In this document: piece by piece, positions 7,884-12,037 of the stretch
Position numbering within the stretch: the stretch's first letter is position 1
How the letters are laid out: the number at the start of each line of letters is the position of its first letter
Source: Phlegmacium glaucopus
Lineage: Eukaryota > Basidiomycota > Agaricomycetes > Agaricales > Cortinariaceae
Direction: 5' to 3'
DNA: 12,037 bases
NCBI GenBank assembly: GCA_015039465.1
Contig: MU130497.1
Coordinates: 589,974 to 602,010, forward strand
Program-made: the position numbers and the translations under genes
Notes under the pieces: generated by a model
Told to the model about the DNA's origin: nothing
The model's input: only the letters and a program-made list of their open reading frames with translations
Databases searched by the model: none

Positions 7884-10800
7884 CTATGTTCTGCCTCTAT
7901 TACCTATTCTCTTCTTCATATTCTTGACTTCAAGCCTCAGCTGCTCTGCTTCATTGTGCCTGCCCTGAAGATTGTATGTGCTTGCTAGATTTTCCATGCT
8001 GAGAAGGGTGTCTGGATGTTCTGCACCAAGCAGCTTCTTTGTCATGTCCATAACTTGAACCTCCAGTTGCTCTGCCTCATTCCACCTTCCCCGATGCCTG
8101 TATGTGCTTGCTAGATTTGCCATACTGGTGAGGGTGTCTGGATGTTCTGCACCAAGCAGCTTCTTTCTCATGTCCATAACTTGAACCTCTAGTTTCTGTG
8201 CCTTATTCCACCTTCTCTGATGCCTGTATGTGCCTGCCAGATTGGCTATAATGTTGAGGGTGCTTGGATGTTCTGCACCAAGCAACTTCTTTCTCATGTC
8301 CATAACTTGAACCTCCAGCTGCTCTGCCTCATTCCACCTTCCCTGAATGCAGTATGTGTGTGCTAGATTTGCCATACTGGTGAGGCTGTATGGATGTTCT
8401 ACACCAAGCAGCTTCTTCATCATGTCCATAACTTGAACCCCCAGTTGCTCTGCCTCATTCCACCTTCCCTGATCCCTGTATGTGCTTGCTAGATTTGCCA
8501 TACTGGTGAGGGTGTCTGGATGTTCTGCACCAAGCAGCTTCTTTCTCATGTCCATAACTTGAACCTCCAGGTGCGCTGCTTCATTCCACCTTCCCTGATT
8601 CCAGTATGTGTGTGCTAGATTTGCCATACTGGTGAGGCTGTCTGGATGTTCTGCACCAAGCAGCCTCTTTCTCATGTCCATAACTTGAACCTCCAGTTGC
8701 TCTGCCTCATTCCACCTTCCCTGATCCCTGTATGTGCTTGCTATATTTGCCATACTGTTGAGGGTGTCTGGATGTTCTGCACCAAGCAGCTTCTTTCTCA
8801 TATCCATAACTTGAACCTGCACTGGCTCTGCCTCATTCCATCTTCCCTGATTCCTGTATGTGCTTGCTAGATTTGCCATACTGGTGAGGGTGTCTGGATG
8901 TTCTGCACCAAGCAGCTTCTTTCTCATGTCCATAACTTGAACCTCCAGTTGCTCTGCCTCATTCCACCTTCCCTGATCTCTGTATGTGCTTGCTATATTT
9001 GCCATGCTGTTGAGGGTGTCTGGATGTTCTGCACCAAGCAATTTCTTTGTCACATCCATAACTTGAACCTGCAGTTGCTCTGCCTCATTCCATCTTCCCA
9101 GATGCCTGTATGTGCTTGCTAGATATGCCATACTGTTTAGGGTATTTAGATGTTCTGCACCAAGCAGCCTCTTTCTCACATTCATAACTTGAACTTGCAG
9201 TTTCTCTGCCTGATTCCATCTTCCCTGATCTGAGTATATGCTTGCTAGATTTGCCATACTGCTAACAAGCACCTTCTTCCTCATGTCCATAACCTGAACC
9301 CTCAGCTCCTCTGCATTGCCCCAGTCCACATTCTCCCACATTACTAGTGCAAAATTGGCCCATTTATCATCATAGTACTTGATAAGTCCTATCTTCCTTC
9401 TATGTAACTCATTTGCCTTAACATGTGGGAAAATCAACCATTGCAGTGCATAATCCTGACTCTTAAATCTCCATGGAATTGCACAAGACAAGATTATGCT
9501 TCCTATCTCACACATTCTTTGCTGCTCAGACTTCAACATTCTCTCCCTGCTCCAGTATTGCACCAGAGGATGAATGGACAACATTTTAGATGATTGTCCT
9601 CTTTTAATCAGGGAGAAAGAAAGAAGAACACTAACTCCTTGTCCAAAGATGAAGTCATCCCAGTGACCATCATTGTCCAAACCAAGCAGAGTATGATCCA
9701 GTAAAGCAACTGCCTGAGGTAGCTTTTCAGCTATGTCACTATCAACATGTTTCATGGTCTCCTCAGCAGCAGATTGGAATATGTCTTTAGAAATATTGCT
9801 ATGATGATAGAAAGCACATATTTGAAGAATCAGGATTGCAGCCTGTGCAGCCTGTGCATCTCCAGCAGTGGAATCTCCACCAGCCCTCCTTTCTATCTCT
9901 TTGAAAGAAAGATCCCAAGTCCCATACACTGTTCTATGATACTTTGATGCTCCTGTGAATGTAGAATCTACAAGAGCATGACAGTGTACTGAGAATTGCC
10001 TCAGATATTTATCAATATCACATTTCCCTGCCTCAATGTAGGCTCCAGCATGATTAACAGCAAGAGGAATGCACCCAAGTTCAGTCACAATATTTTTAGC
10101 AGCATGTAGATGCTCAGGCAATGGCTCCAAACAGCCAGCCTTAAGAAGTAGAGTCATAGCATCTGACTCCTCCATTTCAAGGATCTCAATTTTGTTCTCA
10201 AATGATACAATCCTTCCCATGGATCTGTTTCTGCTAGTAATCAGAATATTGCCTCTGTCACCTGGAGGGAAGAACTTGGCCACCACCTCTGGAGGAGGAT
10301 CATCAGCATTATCAAACACAATCAACCATTCTTCTTGGAGAGAAGATATCCACTGGAGGACAGACTCAACTGAGCCATCCACCCCAGAATCTTGTGCAGC
10401 AGAAAGGGTAGATATACCCTTGAGAGACATTTCCATGCTCTCCTGAGATGAGGCATCAATCCAGAACACATGTGAAAAACTGACAAGAAATGAATCCAGT
10501 GTTGTGAGTGGCAAATTAAGAACCCTTACCTGTCAGACATTTCTTCTATGAACTTGAGAGAAATCTGGGTCTTCCCAATCCCTCCCAATCCCCAGAGGAG
10601 ACATGAGCACCTTGACATCAGTCTACTAGTACCATGATGAACAAAAATCTTCCGAAGTTTATCAAGTACATCTTGCCGTCCAGTAAAGATTGGGCTGGAG
10701 TCGGGTTTTTGAGTCACAAGGATATTTATCTGCCTTTCACCACTATTGGCGGGCAGACTAATGTTCTATATGTACAATTATGGCTGGATTATACACACAA

Positions 10801-11483
10801 CCTACGACAAAGACTCACGAAAGTGCTGCCAGTGATAAGGACATTCTGGGCGTTCGCAAAGACACCCAAGACAGATTGTTGAGCCTGCTGATCATTAGCG
10901 AAAGCCGAGAACACCTGGTGTAATCAACTCACGGAGGGATGTTGTTCAGATTCAGTGGATCTCAAGTTAGCTTGCATTACGGCATCAGACGAGGAGGGCG
11001 AATTTCCTTGTGGACGGGCTACAGGTGTAACCGCCAAAGCGGAAACCGAAGTGGAGACTTGAAGTTCATGCGTAGTCTGATCGACGATGACAATTGAGTA
11101 ATTATGGATGTGATGGGGTAAGTTGAACACTTACATGAACGCCAGTGTCTGGAACGCTTACAGGAACAAGATCATCCAGTACCAGAGCAGAAGCCGAAGT
11201 AGAGACTGGGAGGTCATGGGAAGTCTGATGGATGACGCTGATCAAATACTTGAGAATACGATGGGCAAAGTTGAATGCTCACAGCAACGCTAGTGACTTG
11301 AATAACTTCTGCGTTTTCAACAGCAGCGCTGGCGGGAACGGATGGCATGGAGTGAGCAGTGCTTGTTATGATTGCCGATCTCGAAGTTGCTGGTTTACGG
11401 CTTGAACCCAGAGCATCGCTGATAGTCAGAGATGAAGATTTTGGTTTCTTGGGCTTGACAAATTTGTTGAAAATGCGCTTCAT
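7884..11483 (-). CDS. NLR-type NB-ARC NTPase with TPR repeats (six exons, about 1111 aa)
   Basis: Exons on the minus strand: 11483-11283, 11224-11135, 11076-10933, 10887-10819, 10765-10530 and 10479-7884. All five junctions keep the frame. Residues 1-145 are Ser/Ala/Val-rich after a basic start (MKRIFNKFVKPKKPK). FANAQNVLITGSTF (155-168) precedes the NTPase. The P-loop is GLGGIGKT (227-234), Walker B LIVFDNADD (about 299-307), then GNILITSRN (323-331), a GLPL-like GCIPLAVNHAGAY (about 382), TWDLSF and an MHD-like LSIHPLVQYW (547-556). From about 630 to the end come eleven 42-residue TPRs of kinesin-light-chain type (GAEHPDTLxSMANLASTY). Such fungal NLRs are thought to oligomerise after ligand sensing by the repeats and mediate non-self or heterokaryon responses. 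No known effector domain is visible at the N-terminus. An upstream in-frame Met at 11645 exists; I chose 11483 because A is at -3 and a CA/CT-rich leader precedes it. Confidence 0.88.
7887..9332 (-). repeat. 126-bp tandem repeat array encoding 42-residue TPRs
   Basis: Ten full units start about every 126 bases from 9161 downward, after a degenerate first unit (about 9332-9162) that lacks the eight-residue GAEHPDTL linker. Units three (9035-8910) and five (8783-8658) differ at only three of 126 bases and one residue. Units six and eight share SLTSMANLAHTY. This gives a 252-bp higher-order period over part of the array. GRWNEAEQL and VQVMDM are near invariant, while positions around residues 5-6, 9, 16, 19-21 and 28-30 vary. 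Confidence 0.95.
10480..10529 (-). other. NLR intron 5 (50 nt)
   Basis: GTAAGG donor, CTCAC branch-like motif and TTGTCAG acceptor, phase 2. It joins KFIEEMSD to SFSHVFWIDASS, linking the P-loop strand to the next NB-ARC segment. The unspliced frame stops within a few codons of the donor. Confidence 0.93.
10766..10818 (-). other. NLR intron 4 (53 nt)
   Basis: GTGAGT donor and ACATATAG acceptor, phase 0. It joins NVLITGSTF to NISLPANSGERQ. The codon before the acceptor-side exon is TAG in that frame, so splicing is needed to reach the upstream exon. Confidence 0.88.
10888..10932 (-). other. NLR intron 3 (45 nt)
   Basis: GTGAGT donor, GCTAATG branch motif and GATCAG acceptor, phase 0. The unspliced frame stops at TGA right after the donor. 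The acceptor is a NAGNAG site (CAGCAG), so one Gln may be optional. Confidence 0.87.
11077..11134 (-). other. NLR intron 2 (58 nt)
   Basis: GTAAGT donor and CGATCAG acceptor, phase 0. It is a diverged copy of intron 1: same length, shared TTCAACTT, CCCATC and GATCAG/CATCAG blocks. An alternative donor GTAAGC 27 bases upstream would also keep the frame, but the homologous position in intron 1 favours this one. Confidence 0.83.
11225..11282 (-). other. NLR intron 1 (58 nt)
   Basis: GTGAGC donor and CCATCAG acceptor, phase 0. Reading through it leads to a TGA a few codons after the acceptor. An internal GATCAG lies closer to the donor, but the alignment with intron 2 supports the distal acceptor. 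Confidence 0.8.
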
Positions 11484-12037
11484 ATTGTTGAATAGTGAGC
11501 GGTGAGTACTTGAGTGGTGATTCTGGTGAATGTGGTCGACAAGAAAGAAGCGCTTGATTACATAACCAGGGTTACGTCTACATTGACAGCAATGGTTACC
11601 GAGTACAAATGGACTTGTACCCAACTTGTACGCGTCATCTCCCATTTATCCATGATCATATGGACTCCAGAGGCAGCATACAGTCCAGCACTCGCATCAC
11701 TTATTCTGGCCGGCAGCGCTTGGACCGATCTTCTATGCAGTGCTTCTCCTCACCTGTAACGCGACAACATTATGAACACCAGTCAGAGTGCCTTAGCCCT
11801 CCGATGAAACTCGAATTTTTCGCCTCTCCACCTCTGAGTGAAAACCTCCCTCTCGTCCCCCGTCTCTCAGTGGTACATAAATCAATAAAAAACATTATCC
11901 ACTGCAAGGAGCTCCAGATCCTACTTAAAGGGCATCAGATGACCAGCCTGAAGATCTTACGCGTGGAAACGTGTATCAAGAACCTCAAGAACTAGTAGCG
12001 CACCTTCAACGCTTAAATTATCTCCATGAGTTAGTTC
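11484..12037 (-). promoter_or_regulatory. NLR upstream region (promoter and 5' leader), CpG-rich
   Basis: The minus strand has a pyrimidine-rich patch (CTTCTTTCTTG, about 60-70 bases before the ATG) and a CA/CT-rich leader up to ...CAACAATATG, as seen at fungal starts. A TTTATTGATTTATG stretch near 11880-11895 is AT-rich but 400 bases upstream, so not a convincing TATA box. CpGs are frequent. At the far right edge the minus strand is open for 26 codons (ELTHGDNLSVEG...) to a TAA near 11960, possibly the end of a neighbouring gene; the plus strand is equally open there, so I make no gene call. Confidence 0.35.

Larger units (their letters stand above)
11077..11282 (-). repeat. Tandem exon-intron duplication (148-bp unit) in the NLR N-terminal region
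   Basis: Intron 1 with exon 2 (58 + 90 bases) is repeated as intron 2 with the start of exon 3. Both introns are 58 nt. The exon starts encode THD/HEL-type parallels: TSHDLPVSTSASAL and TTHELQVSTSVSAL. The end of exon 1 also resembles the end of exon 2 around the donor. Exon 2 is phase 0 at both sides, so its gain or skipping leaves the frame unchanged. Confidence 0.85.

Noticed and set aside
8646..9122. Two plus-strand open frames of 74 codons, almost identical and 252 bases apart
   Set aside because: They are antisense shadows of the TPR array; their similarity comes only from the 126-bp repeats.
11514..11995. Plus-strand open frames of 81 and 128 codons upstream of the NLR
   Set aside because: No recognisable domain or splice-supported structure; they overlap the NLR leader. 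The last part is open on both strands and cannot be assigned.
11991..12000. TCAAGAACTAG at the right edge, resembling the LTR block TCAAGAACTAGCTA
   Set aside because: Only about 11 bases match with no further similarity on either side, so chance is likely.

Overview
The window looks like nuclear DNA of a mushroom-forming basidiomycete (Agaricomycetes). The evidence is 45-58 nt GT-AG introns, a KDZ-transposon-associated cysteine-cluster gene, degenerate copia and LINE retroelements, and an NB-ARC/TPR NLR-type gene with the 'F-A-N-A-Q-N ... I-T-G-S-T-F' motif that, from memory, precedes the NTPase domain in many basidiomycete NLRs. Gene families point to the group; I cannot name a genus.

Layout. 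Positions 1-1117 (+) hold the 3' part of a KDZ-associated CxC6-like gene, with one 51-nt intron and a one-base frameshift near 599; its 5' end lies outside the window. Positions 1246-1500 carry a CpG-rich minisatellite of 11-bp units that turns back on itself as an inverted repeat. Positions 1509-1655 are a polypurine tract plus the start of a copia-type LTR on the + strand. Positions 1718-3385 (-) are a broken non-LTR retrotransposon (RNase H and flanking segments), interrupted by two TA-flanked, transposase-less inverted-repeat elements (1908-2074 and 2469-2846). Positions 3424-7452 (-) are a decayed copia element: LTR, tRNA-iMet-type primer site, gag, protease and integrase, with reverse transcriptase and RNase H missing where it abuts the LINE. 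Positions 7453-7883 are non-coding.

Positions 7884-11483 (-) are one intact gene that I model with six exons and five introns (about 1111 aa): a basic, low-complexity N-terminus, NB-ARC NTPase, winged-helix/MHD-like region and about eleven kinesin-light-chain-type TPRs of 42 residues. It reads as a fungal NLR. Its 5' end contains a tandem exon-intron duplication and its 3' half is a young 126-bp repeat array. Positions 11484-12037 are its upstream region and possibly the end of a neighbour.

Base composition changes sharply. CpG is nearly absent from the NLR body (two seen in about 2.6 kb) and scarce in the transposon block, but dense from about 10,653 to the right edge and in the 11-bp array. 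This fits a methylated, CpG-depleted repeat domain meeting a CpG-rich gene start, with the boundary inside exon 5 of the NLR. Apart from the NLR, and possibly the KDZ-associated gene, everything here looks like transposon debris. I see no new multi-gene system; the NLR with its evolving repeats is the most interesting object.
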